From positions 40,211,003 to 40,275,002 of the forward strand of contig OW387148.1 of NCBI GenBank assembly GCA_936440205.1: 64,000 nt of DNA, in the 5' to 3' direction. A program made the translations under genes and the position numbers. This DNA is from Lepidonotus clava. Lineage: Eukaryota; Annelida; Polychaeta; Phyllodocida; Polynoidae. This document shows positions 45,051 through 55,940 of the stretch, in pieces (within the stretch, counting starts at the first letter, position 1; each line of letters begins with the position of its first letter). The notes under the pieces were generated by a model. The model searched no databases, was not told the DNA's origin, and saw only the letters and a list, made by a program, of their open reading frames with translations.

Positions 45051-45531
45051 GTGGGGTTAGGATAGATTTCAGAAATGGCTAAGGGCGAATTTGGAGATTT
45101 GATTCCAGAAACATCAACATATCCTTATTATTGGGTAGAATGGAATAGGTAGAACAACGCCCAAGTATATGCACTAGGTTGATAACCATATAAACAGTAA
45201 GTACCTTTTTGTTTTGCTATCTGGAAGAAGAAATGACTGCTTCTGATGCAGTTTCTAATCAAAGTCCGTGTAATAGTTCTTTGCATAAACTAAACTAGGA
45301 CGGTCTATCTGCGCTATAGATCAAATCACCAAGAAACAACTCATCTGGTTTGACTATGATAATGAATAAGAAAAGTTTCATATCTATTATCATCTCCTGG
45401 ATGAGAAATTGTGCAAAAACAGAAACTTGTTACCTGTAGACTCCATACATGTGCGCTTATAAGTTTCAAATTAGTTGAAATCAGAATAAAACAAGAAAAT
45501 AGATGGCAGAAAGTCATTCAAGCTTCTCCAT
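45051..45531. other. Unique DNA
   Basis: No gene or repeat recognised. Confidence 0.5.
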
Positions 45532-45681
45532 CCCTGGCAAGCAGCGACGTAAAAAGCACATTCTGCAACAGTACTCTTATGGTTAGTATTTTGGGTGCCA
45601 TCAAAATAACGTCACAGAACCAAAGGAGAACTAAACAGAACGTTGCTGCAACGTTATGATAATGTCATATTCTTGCTTGGG
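45532..45681. mobile_element. F2 MITE with internal deletion
   Basis: Both ends are present ('ccctggcaagcagcgacgta' and 'catattcttgcttggg') but only 150 bp long. The interior jumps from the left arm to 'gggtgccatcaaaataacg'. Confidence 0.8.
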
Positions 45682-46035
45682 AGATCTATAGTTCCGAGTT
45701 GCACTGGGTTCGTGCAGGCTCTGGTTATTGTTTTTAAAGCAGGGTCTTTAGTTTCTATTTGATCAGTTTCTGTGGTTTCTGTGACGAGGTATGGTTACAG
45801 GAGGTAGGCATGCTCATTAAGGTCCCTGAAATAAAACTGCTGGAGGGAACCTGAGAAGGCTGGGAGGCTAGGGTTTGTCTCAATATGAAGGGTTTTCATT
45901 TTTCTTTATTAATTTTTGAAAAATATTCATTGATAGTTTTTTTTTTCAGAATTGTAATGAAATAGTTTATTTGGAAATAGTTAAAAAGCCATGGTATTGT
46001 GTGAATGTTGCTAATGTTAAGGGCTACACCCATAA

Positions 46036-46312
46036 AGGCCATATTCCACTATCCAGTGTTTTGCTTATATTTGCCGTGTTTCACCTCACATTTGTGGTGT
46101 TTGTAACACTGCAAGATGGAATATAGGAATTTACTTGTGTTAGCACTTGCGTTGACCCAATGCAAGTACCACTGCAAATGAGTTTATATAGATTTTCTAT
46201 GTAGTGCTTGCGGTGGGTGAAACCAACATGTTGGTTTCTGCTCTGCAAACTACTAGTGGTGGCAAAAACGTCCACCGCAAGTAGTACCCCACTGCATAGT
46301 GGAATATGGGCT
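46036..46312. mobile_element. Family N MITE
   Basis: 277 bp from AGGCCATATTCCACTATCC to CATAGTGGAATATGGGCT, TAA on both sides (46033-46035 and 46313-46315). Central palindrome GAAACCAACATGTTGGTTTC at 46219-46238. Confidence 0.9.
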
Positions 46313-46539
46313 TAATCCTAGCAACATCATCTCCAATGATATGTTTTGATTTGTTACAACAAAATCTGGTCATGTTACGAATTTGACGCAACACTCAGGG
46401 AGTTACCACATATCAATTAACCTCTTCAACCTCTATAAACATTTCCCAAATCTAATACAATAAATACATAAATCGCTTCAGTAGGTTAATACTATGATGC
46501 TGTCCATAAATGATGTCAGACTTTTTCAGGGTAATTTTG

Positions 46540-46692
46540 GCAAGCCCCCCACCCCCATGTCACACTGAACTGTCTTATTTAAACATGAAAATAAGGCCCA
46601 TTTTCAGGCAGTGTCACGATGTTTAACCTCACCAGCCAGCCCCTTGTGGGTGACATCATTTATGGACAACCTACATTATTTCCATCGCTATT
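46540..46692 (+). repeat. Dispersed repeat Q, copy 2
   Basis: 'aaataaggcccattttcagg', 'cagtgtcacgatgtt' and 'atttatggacaacctac', direct copy of 24085-24243. Confidence 0.7.
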
Positions 46693-46876
46693 CGTCATCA
46701 ATGGAGTGTGCATGATCTTGTTTTTGGCTCAATTTAAACTGCCAATGTGACATCCTAATTGTCATTCAGATAGTTTGTTTTTCAATTGTCCTAAGAGTAA
46801 GGAAATGTCCCCTGAAAATAGATATAAGAAAACCAAAGATGATCATAGAGAAAGAAAGTATAAGTTATAGATCTTT

Positions 46877-47105
46877 CTGGTGTAAAAATGGTGTAAAATT
46901 GGGGATCTGTCTAATGGATCCTGTATTAATAATAGAGAAATGGGCGTCAAAGTTATGACTTTAGCTGGTGTAAAAGTGGTGTAAAAGTAGGTATTTGTCT
47001 GGTTAGTTTATACTGTATTAATCTTAGACAAAGGGCGTTAAAGTTATGGCGCTATCTGGTGTAAAAGTGGTGTAAAAGTGGGGATTCTGTATCCGTTAGG
47101 GCTCC
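46877..47105 (+). repeat. ~90-bp tandem repeat, three units
   Basis: 'ctggtgtaaaaNtggtgtaa' begins at 46877, 46965 and 47056 (88 and 91 bp apart), with 'gggcgtNaaagttatg' between units. Confidence 0.85.
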
Positions 47106-47224
47106 CCTGATTACACTCATCCCCACCATTGTCCCCGTCTGGCCTAGTCCAACACAATCATCATTACAGCCATGGACATTACCAAATTTAGCGTAACACC
47201 AATAATGGGGGCTCTGGATCTGGC

Positions 47225-47450
47225 GGGGTGTCCCGATGTCGCATGTCGAATATAAAAAAACGGCAGTGTCGCATATCTTTGTCACTTATTTTTCTCAATG
47301 TCACATGTTGAATTTAAGAAATGTCTAACTCTAAGTCACATGTCACTATGGTTTTAAAGCTGTCTGTCATGTCGTTAAGCCCCCACGTTGCATGTCGATT
47401 TTAAGAAACAACCATGTTGCCGTGTCGAATTTAGTGGTCCACACCCATAT
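47225..47450 (+). repeat. Degenerate 'ATGTCGCATGTCGAAT' array
   Basis: Irregular tandem of 'catgtcgaatttaagaaa'-type phrases. The same array occurs inverted at 50390-50665. Confidence 0.75.
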
Positions 47451-48060
47451 AATGGCCATACTCAATGGGCGTTGACCCCTGATCATCAAGTGATCTGTAG
47501 AGGTCATGACCTAGTTAAAGCCTTGTGACCTCGATCTGTAGGAGGCCGCATGAGTCAATTGAAATAGGACAAAACGTTTGATGCCCTGTTCCCCATCCCC
47601 CCTCACACCCTCATCACAACCCAATAACCCTAAAAAGGCATTGAAAAAGATCGCTTTTGTAAAGAAGGTTTTGAGCTGAAAGCACAGCGCTTCAGATGTT
47701 GTCATAGAAATAACGGTCATAGATACTGATGGCGACTGCACCTTTTCATGTAGAGCCAAAAGTCAAAGTACGACGGAAATTAGAAAAAAATAACTTTTGT
47801 TATTTATTTATTAATTGTCAAATTGGTAGAGTTGGAACTATTAATTTAGTTTAATGAAACACTAACAGACGTATAAATGTGAGAATTATTGACATTTTAT
47901 TTGTCATAATCTGATTCTCTATCCTATGTGATATGATAAATCTTGGTATTCTGTAAATTGGGTATCCAGTTGACAAAAGGTTTGACAAAAGAAAAAGAAG
48001 ATTGTGACAAGGAGTGGTACATATGGCTCACTTGCTCCAATGCGTACATTCTTGTTCGTT
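47451..48060. other. Unique DNA
   Basis: No gene or repeat recognised. Confidence 0.5.
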
Positions 48061-48064
48061 CACG

Positions 48065-48266
48065 TCATAATAATATTATCATAACGTTCTTTATTAGTAA
48101 AGACTCAACTTCACTGAGATATGATGTTATCATAACGTTCTTTTTTTTTAGGAAGTCTCAACTTTACCTAAAATAGCATAACTGTTTTGTGAAAATTGGA
48201 CAGGTAACAGACTAACCAAAATAGTATGGTCACAGAACACGCTTGTTACATCGCTGCTTGCCTGGG
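48065..48266. mobile_element. F2 MITE, left end missing
   Basis: Ends 'gttacatcgctgcttgcctggg'-like (right end clear at 48266); interior 'agtctcaactttacc' as in 63700-63790. Confidence 0.75.
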
Positions 48267-48319
48267 TTATAAACATCTAACCTAGCCTTTAGGCTAACTG
48301 GGGCATGCTAACTAGCTGA

Positions 48320-48480
48320 TTATGTTTGATTCACAGAGGCCTGCCCTATAATACCTCCACACCTCAGAGGCAGTCTCCTGGCAGGTAGAAGGAATCGACC
48401 CCGGCCTTGAGAGTAAATACCAATAATCCATACCCACCCCCCACTGAGAGAAGGCTGGTTTCCACCTTGTAAGATCTTTG
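48320..48480 (-). repeat. Possible tRNA-like segment
   Basis: The minus strand has 'cttctctcagtgg' (A-box-like) and 'ggggtcgattcc' (B-box-like) at plausible spacing. It could be a decayed SINE head. No copy in the window. Confidence 0.3.
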
Positions 48481-48550
48481 TCAGGGGTGGATACAATATT
48501 TTGAAAAGAGGCAGGGGAGGGTGCCCTCACATATACCATAGATGTATATA

Positions 48551-48918
48551 CCCAGCCAAGGATACGACGTTATCATAACGTTGTAGCAACATTCTGGTTG
48601 GTTCTGTATTTGGTTCTTGTTACGTACTTTTGATGACTCCCAATTATGTTGCTGCAATGTACTGCCATGATGCTGCAATGTGACATTATTACAGCGTTCT
48701 GGTAATGTTCTTCAACCAAAACAGGATGTTCTTATAACATTCTGTTTGGTTTCATCCTAAAAATAAATGTCATGCATATGATAACATTCTGATTTGGTGA
48801 GGTTTCAACCTCACCAGCAATAACATAATTGTTATGTGACATCTTAGTAAGTAACAAACTAACTAAAAAAAAAAGGTATGGTTGCCAAACATTTCTGTTA
48901 CATCGCAAGCTCGATGGG
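48551..48918. mobile_element. F1 MITE, full length
   Basis: CCCAGCCAAGGATACGACG to 'gcaagctcgatggg', TA on both sides (48549-48550 and 48919-48920), 368 bp. Confidence 0.9.
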
Positions 48919-48919
48919 T

Positions 48920-49588
48920 AGTAAGGTTTGAGGCTGCTTGAGGAGGCAGTGATCCAAGATAAGATTATAAATGACCGAAATTCGAACCAATGTAAAAAGT
49001 AATTTTGGAGACAAATTATTACTTTTTTAAAAATGTTTTTCGTATTCCACATTCCAAACCTTATTATTATCATTATGCAATGGAAATGTGTTCCAAAAAT
49101 CTATTTCTCAATGTATCAAAACTGAATGCGGATAGGATATGTTGACGTTTTGGCGCATTGCAGACCACTGGCTTTTGAATCACCGAGGAGTACTGGGACA
49201 CAAGAAGCAACTCAAAAACCTGAACATTTTCTGTCACCTCCTGTTAGTTCATCTGCTCCTATGTAAATTTACCAAAATGCAACTCTAGTGGCACATTGGA
49301 AGAGTAATGACAGTATGGTCCTGTAAATATATGCCGCTTCATATAAAATAACTTATTATGTCACAATAAAAGGAACAAAAAATGAGCTGTTTCTTGCTGA
49401 TCAGATCTATTTTATAGTAAGAGAGTTGATTATTAAAGAAAAATTATTGATTATTGGATCCCTCTCTAGGAGATTTCCTCTAATCATCCACTCTTCTTTG
49501 AACAGGGTTACAAAATAGAATACCTGTTTTTGAAAAGCTACTAAATCTGTCCTATATACAACAATGAATTTAGATTGAATATACATGT
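48920..49588. other. Unique DNA
   Basis: No gene or repeat recognised. Confidence 0.5.
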
Positions 49589-49589
49589 T

Positions 49590-49825
49590 TTACGGCATAC
49601 CAACAGCCAGGGTAATTTTCACAGTGAAAACAAGTTGGGACAAATTCTGTCTTTGGTAACCGTATCTATGTGATGAAAGTGATAGGGCAGGCAAACAGAA
49701 GGAGATCAAAACATGGAAATAATTTTTTGCTGTACATCATCCCTTAGTGAACCAATTAAGCACCAACCGGGAATTGAACCAAAAAGAACACTTGGTTAGT
49801 GCTGGGTCCCCCCTATCGTCACCTT
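49590..49825. mobile_element. SINE-like repeat U, copy 3
   Basis: From 'ccaacagccagggtaatttt' to 'gctgggtccccccta', aligned with 5790-6000. Confidence 0.65.
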
Positions 49826-50388
49826 ATTCGAATATACATGTGTTTGACTATTCATCCCATAGTTTAGTGAATCTTAGACCATAGGTAAATACACACAAAG
49901 ACATTCCACTTTACACTCAGCAAACACAAACACATACACAGAATTGCCTTAAATGTCTGCCCCCCCGAATTCTCTCAGGATCTGAGCAGGTTCTTTTATT
50001 TTTGTTTTGTCTGGCAATAGGAGCGCCGCAGTCTGTTTTAATAGCTGTCCCTCGATCCACATAAATATATATACGGTCCTGTAGACCTACTTGGAAATGC
50101 ATTGTTTATAAACCAAACACAGCCTCTCACAATTGTCTGCTGCGTCAACATTTATGGCGCCAAGTCCAATATGGACAGCTGTCCAGTTCCTTTTCCGGTT
50201 TGTTTTGTAAAGAAGGATTTCAAACAGTCAAAACATAGCATATCCCCTTGTACACCATCTTACGTTCCCTCCTACAGCCTACAGCCTAGGGGCCTTCCAT
50301 TAAGTATGTATGCATCAAGGCGGGGAGGGGGAGTTTGAGATTTTTGAAATTGAGCGTACATTCTAAAACAAATCTAGTATATGAGTCT
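49826..50388. other. Unique DNA
   Basis: No gene supported. Confidence 0.45.
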
Positions 50389-50389
50389 A

Positions 50390-50665
50390 GACCCTTAAAA
50401 TTGACAGCACAACATGGACATTTCTTAAATTCAACACAGCAACATGGCCGTTTGTTGAATTCGACAGGCGACATGGCAACTAAGGGACAATGACATTGGC
50501 ATTTTCTTAAATTCAACATGGGATAGGAGCATTAAAAGATAGTGACATGCGACATGGCTATTTCTTAAATTCGACATGTGAAATGGGTTTAAACTGAGTC
50601 ATAGCGACAGGGAACGCTGCCTTTTTTTTAAAAATTCGACATGCGACATGGAAACCCCCCCCCCC
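50390..50665 (-). repeat. Degenerate 'cgacatgcgacatgg' array
   Basis: Reverse-complement counterpart of 47225-47450 ('atttcttaaattcgacatg'). Ends in a C homopolymer at 50656-50667. Confidence 0.75.
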
Positions 50666-50794
50666 CATCTATACCCCCTAGTGTGCATTTTATGCCTACT
50701 GGACGAGGGAGGGGGCTTCAGATTTTTTTTAAATGTATCTATATATACGTACTAAATGGAAGGCCCCCTAGAGGAAGGATGTAGAATCTTGTCG

Positions 50795-51010
50795 TCTGCT
50801 TTTTCCCGCCAGAAAAAAGTAGCAGAAAGGCGGCTTACAAGAGATCCAAAGGCGCGCATGCGTGGTGAGAATGAAAAACAAACATGGCGGCGGCGCGCTG
50901 TTCGAATGTCGTCTGCTGTGCGCGTCTTGGCGGGAATCGATGGGACGCGGAAGGAAGCGGGTCAGAGTATCGATCTGGGGTATTGTCTAATAGACAGTCA
51001 ATGCTTCAGC
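50795..51010 (+). promoter_or_regulatory. CpG-rich promoter-like cluster: E2F, NRF-1 and YY1 motifs
   Basis: Within about 135 bp: TTTCCCGCC (50802-50810), GCGCATGCGT (50854-50863, one mismatch from the NRF-1 palindrome), AACATGGCGGC (50881-50891, YY1-type and start-codon context) and GGCGGGAA (50929-50936, E2F on the other strand). CpG density is high. An ATG at 50884 opens a frame (MAAARCSNVVCCARLGG...) with no recognised domain. It fits the first exon of a broadly expressed or cell-cycle gene, but no downstream exon was found. Confidence 0.5.
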
Positions 51011-51129
51011 CCTCCAACAATCACACACACACGCGCCTGATTCGTGGCTGGATCAAACTACAAGATTGTATTGGGAATTGCAGAAAATGTTAGTACATGC
51101 ACAAAATTGATCAAATCTTTGGCCCCCAC

Positions 51130-51360
51130 CCCCCACTACCACACCTTGGCCAAAAATCTCTCAGTGGTAGAAATCACACAATATCTCAGTAATAAGAAAT
51201 TGCCAAATCTCACCATAGTAAAAATGCCAAATCCCTCAGTATTGAAAAATGCCAAACCATCTGGTAGCATCAATTACCAAGTATCTCAGTAGTAAAAATC
51301 ACCAATTCTTTCGAGTAGTAAAAATCCGCCAAATATCTCAGTAGTAAAAATCACCTTGTG
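51130..51360 (+). repeat. Degenerate ~30-bp tandem repeat
   Basis: Seven or so units of 'tctcagtagtaaaaatcacc' and variants. Confidence 0.85.
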
Positions 51361-51511
51361 CAATGCAGGCTGGCACCCCTTGTACAGACAGATGGCAGAG
51401 GCGGGGCATTAGAAATCAATTCATTGGCAGCGCTTTGTACGATTACCCAACCAATAGGCGGCCACTTCGGGCCGTTCACCCATATCAAAGACCACCGTGC
51501 CAATCATCCAC

Positions 51512-51513
51512 TA

Positions 51514-51540
<27 letters not shown>
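51512..51540. repeat. T homopolymer
   Basis: An uninterrupted run of 28 or 29 T. Confidence 0.95.
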
Positions 51541-51545
<5 letters not shown>

Positions 51546-51689
51546 CCTGGGCTTTAATCTTTGATTTCAAGGCACAGGGAAAAGGTGGTATCTTTTAAAA
51601 GGGATCTGTGTGTTTTAATCGAAGGGTATTTTCCACAAAGGGATATGGACGTTTGGAGTAATTCAGTGCAATGAAAAGGCTTGAATGGT

Positions 51690-51727
51690 CTTGTATTCAA
51701 GCTTGTATTCAAGCCTGTATTCAAGTG
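51690..51727 (+). repeat. 12-bp triplicate
   Basis: Three consecutive 'tgtattcaagcY' units. Confidence 0.9.
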
Positions 51728-51905
51728 GGGGTCTTTGTCAAGCTATGCTATGTTGAGGGGATCCAAGTGGTAGGTATTATTGAAAGTAATCAGACAGACA
51801 ATATATGTAAGACCCAGTCAGCTTGCGACGTAACAGAAACGTTCTGCAACCATACTTTTTTAGTCAGTTTGTTACTTACTGAAATAGCACGTAACAATGA
51901 TGTTA

Positions 51906-52872
51906 CCCAGGTAACAAAGACACGTGCTGGGCACGTTTGAGGGAGGGCACTCAGGGGTGTCAAACACGTGTTTTAAACTCGAGTACAACTCGGGATTCTG
52001 TGGACCTCATTTCTGGTGTTTCCCACGAGTTTCTAACACGAGTTTTCAACACGAGTTTTCTCATGTAAAACTCGAGTTTCTATCAGTTCTTTGTAAAATA
52101 GATCGTGGGGTTTGGATCTGGGGATCTCTCACACACAGTGCAAGCACTCTACCACTGAGCTATTGAGGATTGGATACGGTAAAGAGTAAGACAGTTGTAT
52201 ATGAGTTGCATAGATAATTAATGACTAGTGTAAATCAAGCAAATGCATGTTAAAAGAAGCAATACAATTCAATATATCATTCCAGACAGTTAAGTAAACT
52301 AATTACATTTTACACCAATCTATCCCACCAGTTTAGACTGGGTTTGATATGTATAATGCTAGTGAAAACTCGTGTGACTCTCCATAGTATTGTAAGACTT
52401 ACCCTTAATATCTAAGGTAAAACTCACGTAAAACCTGTGTGAAACACATGTTTTTTCTCTGAGTTTACACATGTCCATGGCTAGTGTCTCAGGAAGGGGT
52501 CTTTCTCAGGTAATTCACTGGGTTTTACACAACACCAGTATTGCATGAGAATAACATGTGTCAAAACTTGTGTGATTTAGGTAGTTTACATGGGGATTAT
52601 CCCTACACCAGAATGTCATTAGAATTCCACTAGAATATGAGAATATAAATACAGACGTGATAACATGTAATTAGATATATCATGATTATATTTACCATAT
52701 GACACAGAAAAAAAGTGTTGTAAAAATGAATATTACACAGGTGCTTTACTCTGTGAAAACTAGTTACTTTACTAAGTAAAGTCATATCCTTACTCAGAGT
52801 TTCCAGCATCACCAGTATAACACCTGTGGGATACGTGTTAAACTGGGTAATACACGTGTCCTGTTTACTGGG
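51906..52872. mobile_element. 967-bp CACGTG element nested in F1
   Basis: Ends CCCAGGTAACAAAGACACG and 'cgtgtcctgtttactggg' are inverted. TA is duplicated at 51904-51905 and 52873-52874. Subterminal DNA repeats AACACGAGTTTT, AACTCGAG and ACACGTG words. The interior carries a tRNA-like piece but no transposase frame. Non-autonomous; relatives unknown to me. Confidence 0.8.
52104..52170 (-). tRNA. tRNA-like sequence inside the CACGTG element (pseudo)
   Basis: The minus strand reads 'tagctcagtggtagagtgc', a full A-box/D-arm as in tRNA genes with GCTCAGTGG. A degraded T-arm ('gatccccagatccaaacccc') follows. The B-box GGTTCRANTCC is not kept, so it is a tRNA-derived fossil, perhaps a SINE head picked up by the transposon. 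Confidence 0.45.
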
Positions 52873-53129
52873 TATTGATGGTGAGGTTGAAACCTCACCA
52901 AATTAGAACATTATCATAACATTATTTTTGGCAAGGTTAGGATGAAACCAAAACAGAACTTTATAAGGACATTCTGTTTAGGTTGAAGAACAGAACCAAA
53001 ATGTTATAATAACTTCACAGTGTAACGTCACAGCAGTAGGTTGGAGAGATGTAATTGGGAGTCATCAAAATAACGAAACTCAGAACATTGCTGCAACGTT
53101 ATTATAATGTCACACCTCTGGCTTGGGAG

Positions 53130-53565
53130 TGAGTTTTCAATCAGGAAATCGAGGATAAATCTTATTATTGAGTTCAGCATGACATGGAACAATATTGCAA
53201 AGTTTAATTTGATCATGATTTTCAAGATAATATTAGAACATGGACTGAAGTGTTTCCATTTAATCAATATATTCATTTTATTTTTATATGTGCATATGGT
53301 ATATAATCTCTGATAGTTGGTACAAATGTAACACCTTGATTTAGTTATTAGACCAGAAAAAATAGTTGCATTCAGTTTTGATGTTGGGGGCAGGCCACCA
53401 AAATTCATCTCCTTGGACTGGAAGTAAATAATGTTTACACACATACAGAGTACAGTTCTGGCAACATCCAACCAACGATAGTAGAAAGGAAAGATTACAA
53501 ACTTAATGGTGTCTCAATGTGAAATTCCCAACAGTAGTGCTGCCTATGGGTGTTCATGAAAATCT
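53130..53565. other. Unique AT-rich DNA
   Basis: Frames on both strands overlap and lack domains. No gene. Confidence 0.5.
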
Positions 53566-53690
53566 AAAAGCCTGGTCCTCACTTGAACAACTAGATTACA
53601 AAAATTGGTGGCGACCAATGTTGTTAGTTGCCCGGCGACCAACTAGACACTGCGCTGTGATGTCTGGTGACTAAAGCACTATTCCTTTTT
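53566..53690. mobile_element. Family C MITE fragment
   Basis: 'gcctggtcctcacttg' and 'gttgcccggcgaccaacta' match family C; about a third of the element. Confidence 0.6.
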
Positions 53691-53789
53691 TAAAAAATGT
53701 ACAAAATATGCTCCGTCTTGATTAGCACTGTTGAAATGTTGGCAGGCCTGACTACGCCTGATCTGTTTTACACTTGTCGAACATTTTGA

Positions 53790-53925
53790 CGTCGAAAAAA
53801 GCCAAAACATATCACACATTGCAACAGTTTGCACAAACTCCCATAGGTTGCACTACCATCAAAGACATCACAAAATAATTGTAAGAGCACGCAAGAGTCA
53901 GACATCTTAGTGTAGCTACAATATC
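53790..53925. mobile_element. Family H fragment
   Basis: 'gcaacagtttgcacaaactc' to 'cttagtgtagctaca' is the far end of family H in reverse orientation. Confidence 0.55.
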
Positions 53926-54082
53926 ATTTTTATCCAAGCTCCCTTGGATCCACCCTTGCTTTCCCTCCCCTACCATTCCCACATTTGCTCACCCTGCACC
54001 CCACACTTCTGCCTTGATTATGACCCCAATTCCAGCATTCATGATCAAAAGTGGGCCCATTCCTTGCCCGGTGACCATGGCA

Positions 54083-55380
54083 ACACGTAGGGACGCTCTA
54101 TTAGATTTGGCGCACACCATTTGCGCAGCGGTAAACCTAATTTGAACCGTTCCTACCCGATAGTCTCCACAGCCACTGGGTCCAACATCCACCTAACATC
54201 CCACCCTAACCGCAGGATGTGCCGACTGTTATATGGTGTAAAACCATGGCATTTCAGCCCTGCCTATGGGACCCTGCATATTAAAGAACACTTATCTCAG
54301 TAAAAGTGTAGGGGTATGGTCTCTACCTTCTCATAGATACAATCATTTCATAGATGCAATCATCAAACAGACAGAATTGTCAAGACCTTGTTCTCACCGT
54401 GATATGACTATTGCTGTTGATTCGGTTTAAATACCCAATAACCAACCAACCATGGCATTTCCTAGCTTCTTAATTTTTAGGTTGTTTTTATTTGGGTAAT
54501 CAGGTTCGGCTTGGCCGATCTTCCACCCTTTAAGAATCTCTGATGACACAACGATCAGTTAGTATTTTAAATGCAACTTGCAGGGGCACCCCATTAAATT
54601 TGGGGCACGCCATTTGCACAGCGGTAAACCTAATTTGAACCGTTCCTACCCAATAGTCTCCGCAGCCACTGGGTCCAACATCCACCTAACATCCCACCCT
54701 TATCGCAGGATGTGCCGAATCTTATATGGTTTAAAACCATGGCATTTCCTAGCTTTCTCTTTTTAGGTTGTTTTTATTTGGGTAATCAGGTTCGGCTTAA
54801 GAATCTTTGATGACACATCAGTTGGTATTTTAAATGCAACTTGTAGGGGCACTCTATTAAATTTGGCACACACTGTTTGTGCAGCAGTAGACCTAATATG
54901 AACTATTCGTATTAGATAGTCGCCACAGCTACTGGGTCCAACATCCACCTAACATCCCACCCTAACCACAGGATGTGCCGAATGTTATATGGTTTAAAAC
55001 CATGGAAGTTCTTACTTTTAAAGCGGCTGTCTCGTACATGAGTTTTTAGGTTAACCTCTGCAGACGTAAGAATAATAACACGATGGCCAGCGACGCGTTT
55101 TGCACTGTTGGAAGGTAACCTAGCGATGTTATTGACATTCCACCCTAACGGCAGGATGTGCCAACAGTTATAAACAGTAAAACTATGGCATTTCCTACTT
55201 TAAAGAATCTCTGATAATACAACGAATGGTTAGTACTTTAAATGCAACTTAGAGGGACGCTCTATCAAATGTGGTGCACACCATTTGCGCAGCGGTAAAC
55301 CTAATATGAACCGTTCATATCAGATAGTCGCTGCAGCCACTGGGTCCCACTTCCTGCCTTAACTGCAGGATGTGACTTAT
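54083..55380 (+). repeat. ~262-bp tandem array, four or five units
   Basis: 'acctaatNtgaaccgttc', 'cagccactgggtccaacatc' and 'gcaggatgtgccga' recur in units beginning near 54088, 54575, 54838 and 55239. A complete period of 262 bp separates the second and third. The first and third units are followed by extra DNA. The linker 'gggtaatcaggttcggctt' occurs twice. Confidence 0.85.
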
Positions 55381-55384
55381 TAAA

Positions 55385-55475
55385 TCAAAATATTATAACA
55401 AGAACCAAATACAGAACCAAATACAGAACCAACCAGAACGTAGTTGCAACGTTATAATAACAGCATCCTTGGCTA
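55385..55475. mobile_element. F1 MITE fragment
   Basis: 'agaaccaaccagaacgtag' to 'catccttggctagcg' is an F1 left end in reverse. The start is lost in the tandem array. Confidence 0.7.
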
Positions 55476-55940
55476 GCGAGTGTTCGGAAGGTTTGGACTC
55501 GCCACTCACTCACTCACTTGCTGTCCTTTCCATTTCTATCAGAGTAGGGTTAAAATTAACAAAAGGGCAAAAAGGAAAGTTAAGGGCTATACACTGGGCA
55601 CCCCATACTTATCAGTCTTTCCCCAACCCCCTTCACTGCCCTCAGCAGCGAATGGTTTGTCCTGAAGTAGTGACTATTGCCCACAGGGTGTTTCTGTGCC
55701 CTGTTGACTCTGTCTTACCAAGGCTAGTCGAGCTTTGCTTGTACCATAGACAGATATACGATAGGGAATTTGAGATAAAAAAATCATTTTTCTCTATTTC
55801 AAAACTATTTTGTGAAAATGGAATATATTATATACCTTATAAACCTCATTCTTAATGTTCCAGAATATTTGTGATTGCTCATAGACATTGGCCAATGTTT
55901 TCTGGACAAGATTTGTGAATGTCATTTTGACAAATATTTG
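55476..55940. other. Unique DNA
   Basis: One open frame on the plus strand (55469-55855) has no recognisable domain. No repeat. Confidence 0.4.

Larger units (their letters stand above)
51813..53127. mobile_element. F1 MITE split by a 967-bp element
   Basis: Left part 51813-51905 ('cccagtcagcttgcgacgta' on) and right part from 52873 ('gatggtgaggttgaaacc' to 'ctggcttggg') join into a normal F1 copy of about 346 bp once the inserted element and one TA are removed. Confidence 0.85.

Noticed and set aside
52104-52170. Functional tRNA gene in the CACGTG element
   Set aside because: D-arm is good but the T-arm and B-box are lost; listed as a tRNA-like fossil only.
55469-55855. 128-codon plus-strand frame
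   Set aside because: No domain and no support from repeats or signals; length is within chance for this window.
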